A DNA stretch of 64,000 nt, taken from contig JARBJD010000028.1 of assembly GCA_033064195.1 (NCBI GenBank), positions 248,001 through 312,000 of the forward strand, in the 5' to 3' direction. Below, in pieces: positions 33,831-45,042 of the stretch. The notes under the pieces were generated by a model, which saw only the letters and a program-made list of their open reading frames with translations, ran no database searches and was not told where the DNA came from. This DNA comes from Blattamonas nauphoetae (lineage: Eukaryota; Preaxostyla; Oxymonadida). The first letter of the stretch is position 1; the number at the start of each line of letters is the position of its first letter. The position numbers and the translations under genes were made by a program.

Positions 33831-36476
33831 AAGAGGAGAGGTTGTGAGTGATTGAGCTGAACTTGTACTGTTTGAGAGAGGACAAGAGGAGTGTGTGGAG
33901 GATCTTGTTTTGGAGAGGAGAGAACATGATATGTGCTCTTTTATCGAACGCCCTGTCCTTCCTGTATCACTCCCAAATGTTCAAAGTGGCCAGCATTGAT
34001 TTGGACGAAGGGAAGAGACGGATTGATTCGGAGTGTGTCCAGCATCCTTCGCTTCCACACTTCCAAACTTCGTCGCTGACTCCATTCCTCTCATGTCCGT
34101 TCTCCAATATCTTCCGTTCATCTTCTCGCTTCTTCTTCCTCGCAGCGAATCTGCCACTCCACTCCAACTCCATCTTCTTCCAGCCCTGTGGTTCGTGCGA
34201 TATGATGTGTCCGAAAATCAACGTTGGGATGCCGTTCCCTGTTAAATTTCTGCTCTCTCTCATCCTTGTCAGTCCCCTGTCTGTTTGTCATACTCCAACC
34301 CCCTCCACTTCTCTGAACTCTCCTCCGCCCTCTCCAGCTGTAGAGGGGAGGGCAGGCGAGTGAGAGCGTGGTTTCACGGGCATCCCTCCAACCAGAGACG
34401 GGATGGGTTGTGGGGAGGGTGTGAAGCGCGGGGCGTCGATCACAACTGGCTGGATGTGGTGAATGGAGGGCGGGGACTCGGCACAGACACGAGGAAGGGG
34501 TTTTGAATGTCGTTTGTGATGTTCGATTTCTGCGCGTGATTCCAACGCGAGCCCAAACCATTTTCGAGAGGCGAGGGAGAGATAGAGGCGAACAGACGTG
34601 ACGGGGTCGACAGCAACGACGAGGAACTAGTAGGAGAGTGTTTGGAAGACGGCATAGATGTTGAGAAGGCATTAAAACACGATTTCGGCTTCGAGAGGCG
34701 AATGTTCTGGGGAGTAGAGGGTGACGAGGAGAAACTTGTCTTTGTTGGATGAGTTCTCGTCGATTGTGAAGATCAGCACGTGTGTTGGGAGCAGCTGATT
34801 GTGGACTCGACGTTTTCATCGCTAATCAGAGTGGTGGTGCACCAACAGTCACTGGGAAGCACTCCGACTATTCGTTGAAGGACAGATCGGGGATTGGAGA
34901 AGGGTGATGGCTTGAGTGAGGAGATGCGTGAAAAGGATGGAAAGGAGGGAAACTGAAGATGAGATGCGAATGGGGCGGATTCAGCGAACAGGAGAGTAAC
35001 GGCGAGAGATGTCTTTGTTGATAGGTCGCTCCTTCGGGATTTTCAAGTAGCCGACAAAGTTGCATCCGGAGTATCGCCAAATCCAGCGTGATGAGGTGAT
35101 TGTGCGACAGTTGAGGTGAGAAGGGGCGGAGTGATGGATTTGATTTGCGAAGGTTTAACGTGAGGTGAAGTTGGATGAAAATCACTCCAAATCTCTGAGT
35201 TGTCCTCGAATCTGAACCGGTCCTTCCTCGCGTGTTGGAAGACACCGACAATCTGGTGAACTGATTATATCCATCATCTCGTGGGACGTACTTTGGTTTG
35301 AACAAATGAAAGTAAATACCAACAGCCTTTCCTTCCTGCAGGTCGGTAAGGATGTCTGGGGAGATATCTGTCCATCCTCGAGCGGCTGAGGATGATTGGT
35401 TTTGGATCCGAACTTGGTGATCCTTCCCTTGAGAGAGAATCTCATCAAGTGATGGATTCAGGAACGCTCCTTTACTCAGAAAGACAGTAGAATGAGAGAG
35501 TTCATGATTTCTCTTCGATAAGCGGCGAATCGAGCACGATAATCGCTGAGACGAAAAATGGTGAGATTGGAGGTTAAGTGAGGACATAAGAGGCAAAAAG
35601 ATGTCAAAATGAGTGGATGCAAAGAATGATCAACTCAATGATGAATTCAATGAGCATATTTACACAAGACGGAACAAACAAAATGTGTGAGTGCGTGTTG
35701 AGAAGTTCTGGAAGGGGGAATGCTGTGAATTGTATGTTGATCCGAGCAACCCCTCATTTTAATCGATCTGGACCCCGATCTTCAGACTAGACAAGCTCGA
35801 TGACTGACAAAGTGGGATGAGGAAAAAAATGATTGCATACAGTAACTCCTGGTTCCGGCTAATGTCTAATATCGCGTCAAATCAAACTTTCGAACAGTAT
35901 TTCTCGACAACCCAGCAAAGTTCAGACATCTGGTTTTCAGCAATGCGGAAGGTTCGAAGCACCCAATTCCTTCTGGAAATATCAAGCCTTTTCAATGACT
36001 TTCAATTTTGGCAGTTCGGTCAAAAATCACAGTTTTGAGGAGAATTTCGCCGCTTTTTCATTCTGCATCAAACATTCACCCACGTGAATTAAGTTGACAT
36101 CTACTCGATCGAGTTCATCTCGATTGGAGGTAGACCAATGTGGAATCGCCTGTTCGTTGGAAAGAAACACTCCATTTTTTGACCACGGTATGTTTTGGTG
36201 TGTGATTTCCGAAATAGGTAGACGTCACACATTCTAGCAAATCTCAGAAACAGATAGTATCCCTCACAACATTGACAATGCTGAAAACCGCAAGTCTCCA
36301 TTTTGTTGGGTTGTCGAGAAAAACTGGTAGAAAGATTGTCATGTCATGTCATTAGACATTAGTCGGATGTAGGAGTTACTGTACGACAAATCGTGACCCA
36401 ATCGTCGAGATATGGAGAAGAGACATTGGTCACCGATAAGTTTCACAAAAAAAGCAATTTGTTCGTTGATCTAAAT
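33602..36476. other. Left interior of the 10.5 kb element
   Basis: Minus-strand frames at 34118-34819 and 34868-35596 (WTDISPDILTDLQEGKAVGI, FHLFKPKYVPRDDGYNQF) look partly coding but are not recognised and are probably remnants. From 35597 to 36476 I see nothing supported. Confidence 0.3.
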
Positions 36477-36556
36477 CAGTGTGAACACGATAACACGCAA
36501 TGTGCAATTGAAATCGATGTTAGGGTTGATCGCAAACTGTTTTGAGTTAACTGATA

Positions 36557-39500
36557 GTCACCGGATAAACCCGCTTTTATCCATAAACCCGCACAAAATC
36601 CAAAATGTTGATCATCTTTATGGATTAATTCCTTCCATTTCATTTTTTCACTTTTTAGAACTAGTTACTCCAAATTGATTAAAAGGGAGTCAGTTCAAAA
36701 TCAAAAAGTGGGTCACATTTGTGCAGAACACTTGAAGAATGATAAACTGTGCTCTATCACATTCAACACCTCCTCCTCACAACTTTCACTCACACCAGAC
36801 AACGCGAGAACTTGCTGAACCCGCCATCCTAGCTCTCAGACACAATCCAAGATCGCTGAACAAAACGCAGCTCTTGATCGAACTTTTCAGATAACGCTGT
36901 CGACTACCTTCCACTTCTTACACCAACTACAATTTCGCTTGCAATCTCATTCCATCATTCTTGTCTCGGAGCTCCAGACACCAAACTTTCACTCGCAATG
37001 TCGAAAGGAAAACTTAACCTATCACTTGGAGCGGACGTAATGAACATGCGGATGCATATGATTGATTGCTTTATGGGCGTGAACGACGATAATCGTTCTA
37101 TTTTGAATTTCGCCGAGCATCTCGCGAATCTTACTCCCAACCAGAAAAAGAATCAATTCCACTCTGAATCGCTCAATTGCAACAATACTATCTCGGTATC
37201 CAGAAATGCACACCCAATTCGACGAGGGACTGCGAAAATTGGATAGCAAGGACAACCAGATAGTGATGAACGAGGGAATCACTGTCACACTGCTCTGCCA
37301 TCGCAAGAATCTGTACGCTGGGATTGTTTGTCCAAAGGAACTCTTCTCTCTCATATTGCACATAATTAAGCTCGCCAACTCCCTCTTCAACAAGTCGATC
37401 CCATCTGTCCATGTGCATTCTGGAGTCGATAAGTTAGACATGCTTGACCATCCATTCGGCGTAGAATAGCCAGAAGTGAGAAACGGACAGCGAGTGACAG
37501 ATCGAGTGTAACATCCTTCCTTCCTCCTGTCATGACACTCGGCGGGAAGGCTGGCAGCATGCGAATCCCCATCGACTCCCTCATCACATCAGATTTGGGC
37601 GGAGAGTTGGTCAACACCGTCGTGTGTGAGTTTACCGATCTGCTATTCTCTGTCCACACCAAGTTGTGTGACACTGGCGTACCAGGAACGATGGCCCAAC
37701 CAAACATGACCACCACGTGCTGCCGAACAAGTCAGACATTCAGCTTCTGACCGTCCAGTTGACCGGAACCAGCATCGTCACAACAAGCCAGTTCTCCGCG
37801 TGGGTTCATCGAGAGGACGAGAATACTGTCCCGACAAGCTCATTCATCGACTCAATCTCTGTCATCATCCCGCTCATCATCATCTCCACTTCATATGAAG
37901 AGGAACTTCGCTTCGAGACAGCAGCGAAGATCGCACTTGCCGTGGCAAAGATGCGAGTATTGGAAGACGCGATCAGAAACGAGCTGATGAACAAGTACTC
38001 TCCAAGGACCACACTGAGAGTCGATGTGAGTGCAGCTTTTGTGAACATCGCGGAGGGTGGGCTGCGAGATCTCATGACAATTCTCGTCCCTCTTCTCAAG
38101 GAAGCCCTTCGCATGATTCCGGTGATTCTGAAGATGATGGAGGCATGTTGTTTGGCAGGACCAGCTGACCAGGATCAGGAGAAAGACAAGAAGGAGCTCT
38201 CGAATCAGTTGAAAAGAGAAGAAAAGAGAAACCTCAACACCTTCATAGCTCGAAAGAGACTCCTCGCCTTCTTCGTCACGTCTCTTGCTCTCGAAGCTCA
38301 CCTCCCACAACTCGACATCCGTATCAACTCTGTTTCTTGTGGCATTGCCAAGTCAGGTCACTCCGCAAAGACTAGCAAGACACTCATCACAGCAAATCTC
38401 TCAGACGTTTGCGCATCGGTTGTCATCCGTCCAAATAACATTGGATTGATGGTGGAGACAGGATCGATGCTGACGGGAGTCCGAATCGCTCCAGTTCTCA
38501 GTCTTCTCCAAGTCATCCAAGACGAGGATCCGTTTTTGACAGCCACTGCTGATAGCAACCCATCTCTCCTTCTGTCTCTGGCGATGTTCATGCCTCGCGG
38601 CTACACCGATCCAGCTACAAAAGGAATGCGGATGGACGACGCCAGTTTGACTGTCACACAGGCAATGGAAGGCCAGAAGCCGGGCAAGAATGAGAAAGCC
38701 ATCAAAGAGAGCCCTCTCGACAAGAAGTTGCTAATGAAAGCAAAAGACAGCGAATACGAAACGAACGACAACGACAGAACGGTGATTGAAGTGGACGCCA
38801 AAAGTGAAGGAATGGGACGCAATTTGAACCACGGCACGTGCATCAAGCTGATCCAGACTGTCCTCCACGTTGTGAACTTTGTCATCACACACATTGGCGA
38901 GATGATACCGCTCCTGAATGACCTCACTCTGAAGACGGAAGTGAAGAGGATCTGTGCATCTTCAGACAGGTGGAAAAGTTCCGTGTCAAGAGTCTGACAC
39001 TCCCGAAGTTGTGCTTAACTCTGACCTCTCATAGTTTGCAATGCACCCCAAATTAGCATCCAGAAAGGTGTCTCGTCCAACCTGACCCTTTCATCATCGA
39101 CGGAAAGAGAAGATGGAGATTGTTGAAGAGAACGCAGTTGGAACGATCGTCATCGTGTTCGACCACGCAACAGAGAGGGGATCACAACAGATTCTTCGAG
39201 GGTGGTCGACTGTGTCGAAGCATATGAGAACGAGCTGCTCCTCGCTCCCAGCACCCTCACATTCTGCTCAAATGCTCACAAGATGTGCTCGAATGTGCTG
39301 AAGCTGGTCTCGGCTTCAAAGAGGCAGATAAACATGCGTGGAGATGATCATCATGTGCCTCGCCCGCATTCCACTCATCTTCATCGACTCTTGCCATTGT
39401 TCCAGACTGCAAGACTTGCTCCAAAACGCGTTCACTCTTTTCAACGAATGCCTCAAACTGATTCTCTCTTTGGTCCTCGAAGCCCTTCTTCTCTCCGTGA

Positions 39501-41624
39501 AACGCCATCCTCACTGGACAGAAGACTGAGTGGAATCCAGTGATCAATAACTTGACGAAGATTGTGTTCGACGTGAGAAGAGGTAATCATGAATGCACAA
39601 GCCTTCCCTCGTATCTTCACCGAAAACGAAGAAGACAACGACACCAAGTCTATCGAATCAGCTCAGAACACCAGCCCGACGATCCGGAGCACGCAAGTTC
39701 GCAGCAACTCTCGTTCTATGAACAGATTCGAAACATACACCGAGTTCCCCGCCCTCCAAGTTCCAAGCTTACAAGCAGTTCATTGCACAGCAGGGGGTTC
39801 GCATGGTCGACTTCAAGTTGTTTGGGTTGGGGGCAGAAGGCGGAAAGGCAGAGATTGTGGGATCACTGGAAAACTGGGCAGTTCAACGACCTCAACGCGA
39901 AAGGAATGGATGACGCCGCGCATCGCTTCAACACAGATCTCAAACAATGAAAGACAGGTTGTGGACACATCGAACAGTGGAAGGCCCTCAAAACACGAAC
40001 CGACTCGTTCAAACTTCATCTCCTCCTCATCACGTACCTCCGCAACGACGACATAAGGCAGGCCCAGCCAGATTAAGGACATCGAACAGCTCCGCATCCA
40101 ACAGAAGATCCTCCAGTGGATCTCGTCTCTACTATTCACCGCATCCCAGACCAATGGAATCGCATTCACTCGCTCTCAGCACGCTGTCTTGCTCCGAAAG
40201 CGGACCGTTGTGAAGTTCCACGGAAGGAAGCATTCCGCCCACATCGGGATCGAAGAGATGGATGGAGTCTCCTTCCGCTACGTAGTTGTCAACAGTGATC
40301 GTTTTGGGAAGAACAGCGGGGTTTACCGATATCCGTGTGAGCCCAACCCGTAAGACATCCACACTCTGTTGGATCTCGACACGTCATTGTGCTATGTCGC
40401 TACCAATCCGACTTAACTTGCAGAGAGTTTTGTGAAGCGACAGCAGGCGATGGAGTCGAGACTGGCAGTTTCGATTGTGGAGCTGTGTCTGGCGGAGAAT
40501 GTGAGAAACAACTTCATTCTCTCTCAAGTTTTTTCCACACACATAAACAGGATAATCAACGCCAAGTGTCTTCTCTACCTGAGCGCAGTACCACTCATGA
40601 AATCCTCGTCAGCTCAGCATTCGATGGAATTTGATGAGTGCTTTTCTTCTCCTCATCTTTCCAGATAGATAACGGGAAGAACCAGGCTTTCTCGAAAGGA
40701 TCAAAGGCAATGGTGCAAGTGGGATGATCATGTTCTGAAGTCAGATCACAATTCTGTTTATCGATGAATCAGTTTGTAGTCTCCTTTCACCACTCAACTA
40801 TTGTTCATCATCCCGTCCTCTCCATCTCAGGACAGCTGATGAGGCCATGCCCGCTCAAGATGACACAGTCACTTGTGTCGACTCAACATCCAGTCTTTCC
40901 CTATGAACACAGGATCCCAGGCTGACATGTTGCGCAGAGCGGAAATTCGAGGAGGACATCAACCTCGATCTGATGAAATCCAAGCCGAAGACGTCGACGG
41001 AGCACACTGAACGGATGACACATGATACACATTCGATGACAAGGCCATTCGGTTTGTCAATATACTCGCCTTCCTCTTCATTCCATTCAATCTTTCTTTT
41101 GTTTCAACGTTCTTGTCAATCTTCTCTCACTTCTATTATTCTTCTTTCAGCTCCTGTTTCATTAGTTTTCAATGCCTTCCACAACCACAAAGCTAATTAT
41201 CAGCAAGATATGAACCATCCAACTCCCATATTGACACCACACTCACACTCTGCAACTTGCCCACGCACAAGCCTCTCACCATTGAGTTCCAGACCATCCT
41301 GCTGGCTCTCGGCTACCATTGCAAGAGGGAAACCCACTCGCTCACCGTGTGATGCAAATGGCGTCAACTCCTTGTAATCACAATTGCTACTATATTATCT
41401 GAATTGTATTTTTCATTTCATGAAATATCAATCTCGTGAGACGCTTTTTTGTGGAATCCAATCTTGATCACAACCATTAAAAAAATAGTGATACCAACAG
41501 ATTTAATATGTGATGTGGTGAGATAAAAATGCAAATTTCAAGATCAGTGCAATTATTTCAACTTGATTTCTCAAAACTAGAATTTGTGCGGGTTTATGTA
41601 TTTTGTGCGGGTTTATCCGGGCAC
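36557..41624. mobile_element. Innermost TIR pair (CCGGATAAACCCG family, TA target)
   Basis: The ends are GTCACCGGATAAACCCG and, inverted, GTGCCCGGATAAACCCG, each followed by a second ATAAACCCGC motif. TA dinucleotides flank both ends (36555-36556 and 41625-41626). The 472-bp MITE at 61349-61820 has the same double-motif ends, so they form one family. TA targets are typical of Tc1/mariner/pogo elements. The cargo is a decayed large gene. Confidence 0.6.
36998..41000 (+). pseudogene. Decayed large host-type gene inside the innermost element
   Basis: The longest piece, 37717-38997 (~426 codons), reads through SIVTTSQFSAWVHREDENTV, RFETAAKIALAVAKMRVLED, LPQLDIRINSVSCGIAKSGH, CASVVIRPNNIGLMVETGSM and LIQTVLHVVNFVITHIGEMI. 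Related coding-like runs lie upstream (36998-37246, 37206-37469, 37532-37750) and downstream (39338-39529, 39589-40056, 40432-40668), each in a different frame. The alternation of beta-like strands and charged helices is compatible with a VPS13/bridge-like lipid-transfer protein, but the match is weak and I would not name it on this basis. Several frameshifts mark it as dead, unless short introns explain some of them. Confidence 0.4.
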
Positions 41625-42990
41625 TATGATTAATATTGAAAAAATAATTGAGGAGGATGTCAATGAGTGTATGAAAATGTCAAAGGCAGTGATATTGTGG
41701 GGGACGACTTGATGGTTATTCTTTCTTCTCATGATCTTGATTGAATGTCGGCATGATTTGAAAAGGATGTAGGTGTGCCTATTGGCGAGGGGATACTTTC
41801 TTGGGAGAAAGAAACGTATTCCCTCCGGAAAGGTGGACGATGGATGGTTGAAGACACTAGAAGTTTAGTTATGGGATGATCCATCGAGTGAGAAACCTAA
41901 CACGAGTCCTCCACATCGAGATACGGTCAAATCTGTCCTCAAACGACCTCTTGTGTGGGAATGTGGCCGAATTCCAGTTTACCTTTGGTATGACCCTCGA
42001 TTTGAGAAAAGAGAACGATCAAACCATGATCACAAACTAATTGCACATTGCGTGTTGTCGTGTTCCCACTGATGATAGGAGCGATTCAAGAAATGAGCGT
42101 CAAACTCTGTTCTAGGCGAGAAATAGACAAAAGAACGGAGAAAATTTGAACAAAATCCTCAAGAGAGATCAACAATCTCAATCAGACAATCCTGGCTGGA
42201 GTTTCCACGAGAATGGATTCAATGTGGGGAAGATCAGTCTTCACCAACTTCGCTTCTCGGAATTGAAGAGAAATGGCGACTCCAAATTATGCAGTTCATG
42301 CGTCTCAGAGTTTCATCCCAAAACCGTGCATAAGAACTCCTCAAAAATTGTTTCTTTTCTTATTTCTTAACTTCATCTTTTCTCTCACCGATTTCGTCTA
42401 TTACTCACTCATCGTCCTTCCCAGGAATGTCACGCCTCTCTCACAGCGAATTCCGGCGATTACTCCAAACTCTTCGTCCTCCTCGTTATCCATCTCGTCA
42501 CCCAACGACAAACGAACCCCCGTCACCAAAATCGACGAATATGCACACGAGAAACAACCAATCACCCATCGAAACACAAATCATCACGCAGACACAGTCT
42601 CTGTCCGAACTCGTTGACCAAGCCGTCGCTCTCCTCTAGCTCGGAGTCATCGTCTCGCTCTTCACGTCCTTCACCAAACGCGGGAAGCTCACCACACCTG
42701 CCCTTCGCGACGGCTGCTTCTATCTTAGCCAGCCGCCGGCGAAGAAGGTAGAGACAGTGAATGTGAAAGTGGATGTGACCAAGCAATCACGAAAAGCTGA
42801 ACCGAAGCACAATTCCAACCACAGCCAACTTTCCCAGTCTATGTGTCCCCAAGACGTTTGCCACCATCAAAGTGGAAGGAAAACCCGGTTCACCGTTGGT
42901 GATGGAACTCCTCATCATCCTCACCTCGCTGTAGAAGGACACGCTGGATGTATGCTCACACAATCTGTTCGACCGCATCTTTCTCGGGTC
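41001..42990. other. Right interior of the 10.5 kb element
   Basis: Contains the two inner right ends (41587-41624 and 42038-42071). A plus-strand frame at 42427-42639 and the upstream part of 42757-43251 look weakly coding. Nothing can be named. Confidence 0.3.
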
Positions 42991-43251
42991 CAACAATCAG
43001 AAATACGTCCACTCAACATGTCTGCCATAATACGAACGCTTCCAGATCCGATCGTTCGCGCTCAGCCTTCAAGAACTCTTTTAGCTGTTCACGGTCTTCG
43101 CACAGTCTGGTATCGACCATTTCGTCCAACATTTCACATTATTTGCATTGTCTTCTCCATTTTAAAGGTGAATTTCTTCGCGATTCTCGTTTTTCAGGTG
43201 AATGGTCTGATCTCGCGATCCTCACAAATTAGACCGAAAAAGATGAAGTGA
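42757..43251 (+). CDS. Hypothetical gene end carried in the right terminus
   Basis: A 164-codon frame whose last ~77 codons are identical to the minus-strand frame in the left terminus, while the first ~87 (MNVKVDVTKQSRKAEPKHNS onward) are unrelated to it. The join falls at the inner edge of the inverted repeat (about 43010). Confidence 0.3.
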   Translation: MNVKVDVTKQSRKAEPKHNSNHSQLSQSMCPQDVCHHQSGRKTRFTVGDGTPHHPHLAVEGHAGCMLTQSVRPHLSRVQQSEIRPLNMSAIIRTLPDPIVRAQPSRTLLAVHGLRTVWYRPFRPTFHIICIVFSILKVNFFAILVFQVNGLISRSSQIRPKKMK

Positions 43252-43553
43252 GATTATTTTTGAATGAAATATTGTCTGAATAGATGTGAGGTGGATTGAT
43301 CAAAAAAAAGAAAAAATGCCGATGACAGGGCTCGAACCCCCGACCTGTCGTGTGTTAAGCCGGAGTCATAACCAACTCGACTAGACTGGTATCAAAATTG
43401 TGATCAACGGCTTAAAAGATATTTGAAATTTTTTTCACCTCATTTCCGAGATTTTCACCTCAATTCTGAGATTTTCACCTCACTCTGAGATTTTCACCTC
43501 ACTTTGAGATTTTCACCTCACTTCGAGATTTTCACCTCACAATAGAAATACCC
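43010..43553 (-). repeat. Right long terminal inverted repeat
   Basis: Inverted copy of 33033-33601, with one fewer ~19-bp subterminal repeat. Confidence 0.85.
43313..43386 (-). tRNA. tRNA-like sequence, second copy
   Basis: Identical to the copy at 33215-33288 in inverted orientation, with the same intact B box and non-pairing acceptor stem. Confidence 0.5.
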
Positions 43554-43639
43554 TGTCAATAGAACAGACTTGGAGATCAAAACATCAAGAATCTCAATTT
43601 AGAAAAACATACAATCTCAATTCGTGAAGGATTTACGGA

Positions 43640-45042
43640 TTTTCGGAAATTCTCATTTTAAGGTTGTGAGCTATGATGTCAAAAATATTGTCCCATGTGT
43701 TCATCGTCCAAGACAGCGACTGGTCCCTCAGGTTCGTACTCAATTCCAATCCCACTCATGAGGAAAGCAGATTGAATGTTGTGGAGGGTAGTTGCAGTTT
43801 GATATCCTGAAAACACTTGTTGGATTGTGACTGGAAGTGGAACTGGCCCGGTCGACAGTTTGATTCGGGTTACTGTCTTCTTCACAATTCCGAAGGTTAA
43901 ACGGTCCAGACTCTGAAGCAGATGAGTCGTATTGGGAGGTAGATGAAAGACAGATATTCCATGATCGGAACACATCCCTCTTGATTCTGTCGAGAGATGG
44001 AAGGCTACGTTGTCAAGGATGAGGACTGCCTTAGCGTGTGGTTTCTTTATCTCCTTTCTGATTGCCTTCACGTAGGGAATGAGCACGTATTCATGCCATC
44101 TTTGGTAAACCTCACAGTTGAATCCTCCTTTTGGTGAAGAATCCAACATGATTTCGCGCTCCAGGTCCAGTCCGTACTGTCGTGATTGGTCTTCACTGAG
44201 TGGCTGTTTCAGTGATACATACATGGGTAATCGGCGGCCAGAGAGGGAGATGGCGCCCATGATGGAAAATTTGATCTCCTTTTCATCTGTCGGATAATTA
44301 AGTGGAATTCTTCTGAGCCTCTGTGATCCTATAAGACGTTGAGGTCTGTTATCCTTTCTCTGTTGATACCCCATTTCGTCACAGTTCACTAGTAGCAAGG
44401 GATGCACATTTTCAATTTCGACTTTGAGACGTGCAAAGTGTGCCATGATTGTTTCGATTTCGACTTTCATTTTCGATGAATCCCTTTCGTTGATGGTGTG
44501 GAAGCAGATTCTGTCTTTGTGTCGATTGACGAATTCGTACGGCCAAGATACTGAAAGTGTTGTTTTTCCGGATGCCCGCAAGACCCATCGAACCAGATCG
44601 CTAGTGGTCCACAGTTTGAGTTCTTCACTGTCCTTCTCAATCTCGTCCAGCAGCTGCCCAACCTGTGCCCTTGAAAGAACAGCATTTGTGACGTGTTCTT
44701 GTTTTTCATGGTATGGACCATGGATTGCCTTGCTAGCCACGTTGGGAGAGCAGCCAACGATTGTCTGGAAAGGGTTGGAAACGATTGTGCTTGCTGAAAT
44801 GCGATGAGCTGTCGGCATCCGTCTGCAAACGATGTCCAAGAAAAAAGTTGGATGCTGAGTCCTGCCTCGAACGCCGCGAATTGCGGCCAGCCGTTCTCGC
44901 GAAGGACTCTCTCAATGTCAGCAAGTGAGAGGGTGGTGCGGTGAGCTGTCATCTTTCCTTGCTCGAAAAAAGTTTCGTATTTATGGTTCGTAAGATTTGC
45001 AGGAAAGTTCCAAATTCCATGAATGGTGTAACCTCAGTACTG
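43640..45042 (-). mobile_element. pogo-like element, one end visible
   Basis: Encloses the DDE_1 gene. On the minus strand the 5' end is CAGTACTGAGGTTACACCAT (45042 downward), also present at 14815-14855. A matching end was not found on the 3' side, so the element is truncated there or its terminus has diverged. The TA flank expected for this superfamily is not evident at 45043. Confidence 0.5.
43679..44839 (-). CDS. DDE_1 (pogo/Tigger-like) transposase
   Basis: A 386-codon frame. An N-terminal CENP-B-like DNA-binding part ends SWPYEFVNRHKDRI. The catalytic triad is seen in LLVNCDEMGY, AVLILDNVAFH and THLLQSLDRLTFG; the last two Asp are 35 residues apart (DD35D). Upstream, 44952-44810 encodes MTAHRTTLSLADIERVLREN in another frame, probably the true N-terminus, lost by one frameshift or an intron. 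The transposase cuts and pastes its element at TA sites by family knowledge. The catalytic core looks intact. It abuts the 10.5 kb element on its 3' side. Confidence 0.8.
   Translation of the reverse strand: MDIVCRRMPTAHRISASTIVSNPFQTIVGCSPNVASKAIHGPYHEKQEHVTNAVLSRAQVGQLLDEIEKDSEELKLWTTSDLVRWVLRASGKTTLSVSWPYEFVNRHKDRICFHTINERDSSKMKVEIETIMAHFARLKVEIENVHPLLLVNCDEMGYQQRKDNRPQRLIGSQRLRRIPLNYPTDEKEIKFSIMGAISLSGRRLPMYVSLKQPLSEDQSRQYGLDLEREIMLDSSPKGGFNCEVYQRWHEYVLIPYVKAIRKEIKKPHAKAVLILDNVAFHLSTESRGMCSDHGISVFHLPPNTTHLLQSLDRLTFGIVKKTVTRIKLSTGPVPLPVTIQQVFSGYQTATTLHNIQSAFLMSGIGIEYEPEGPVAVLDDEHMGQYF

Larger units (their letters stand above)
36477..42071. mobile_element. Second, inner TIR pair (CAGTG...AACACG family)
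   Basis: The left end CAGTGTGAACACGATAACAC and the right end, reverse-complemented, CAGTGGGAACACGACAACAC agree over ~34 bases with two mismatches. AT flanks both ends, which might be a 2-bp duplication but is too short to prove one. It lies wholly inside the 10.5 kb element and wholly encloses the next TIR pair. No transposase was seen. Confidence 0.55.
33033..43553. mobile_element. 10.5 kb long-TIR element with 8-bp target duplication
   Basis: The two ends are inverted copies: 33033-33601 and 43010-43553, nearly identical apart from one extra ~19-bp subterminal repeat on the left and small changes in the first 12 bases (GGGGTTATTCTATTGTGAGG against GGGTATTTCTATTGTGAGG). TGTCAATA flanks both sides (33025-33032 and 43554-43561). 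Each terminus holds 5-6 copies of GTGAGGTGAAAATCTC, a tRNA-like sequence and the last ~77 codons of a gene. No transposase is recognised. The interior contains decayed coding sequence and two further concentric TIR pairs. The 8-bp duplication points to a hAT, P or related transposase. The near identity of the termini suggests youth or gene conversion. Confidence 0.75.

Noticed and set aside
33033-43553. Polinton/Maverick or LTR element
   Set aside because: Duplications are 8 bp, termini are inverted and no polymerase B, integrase, protease or capsid-like frame is visible.
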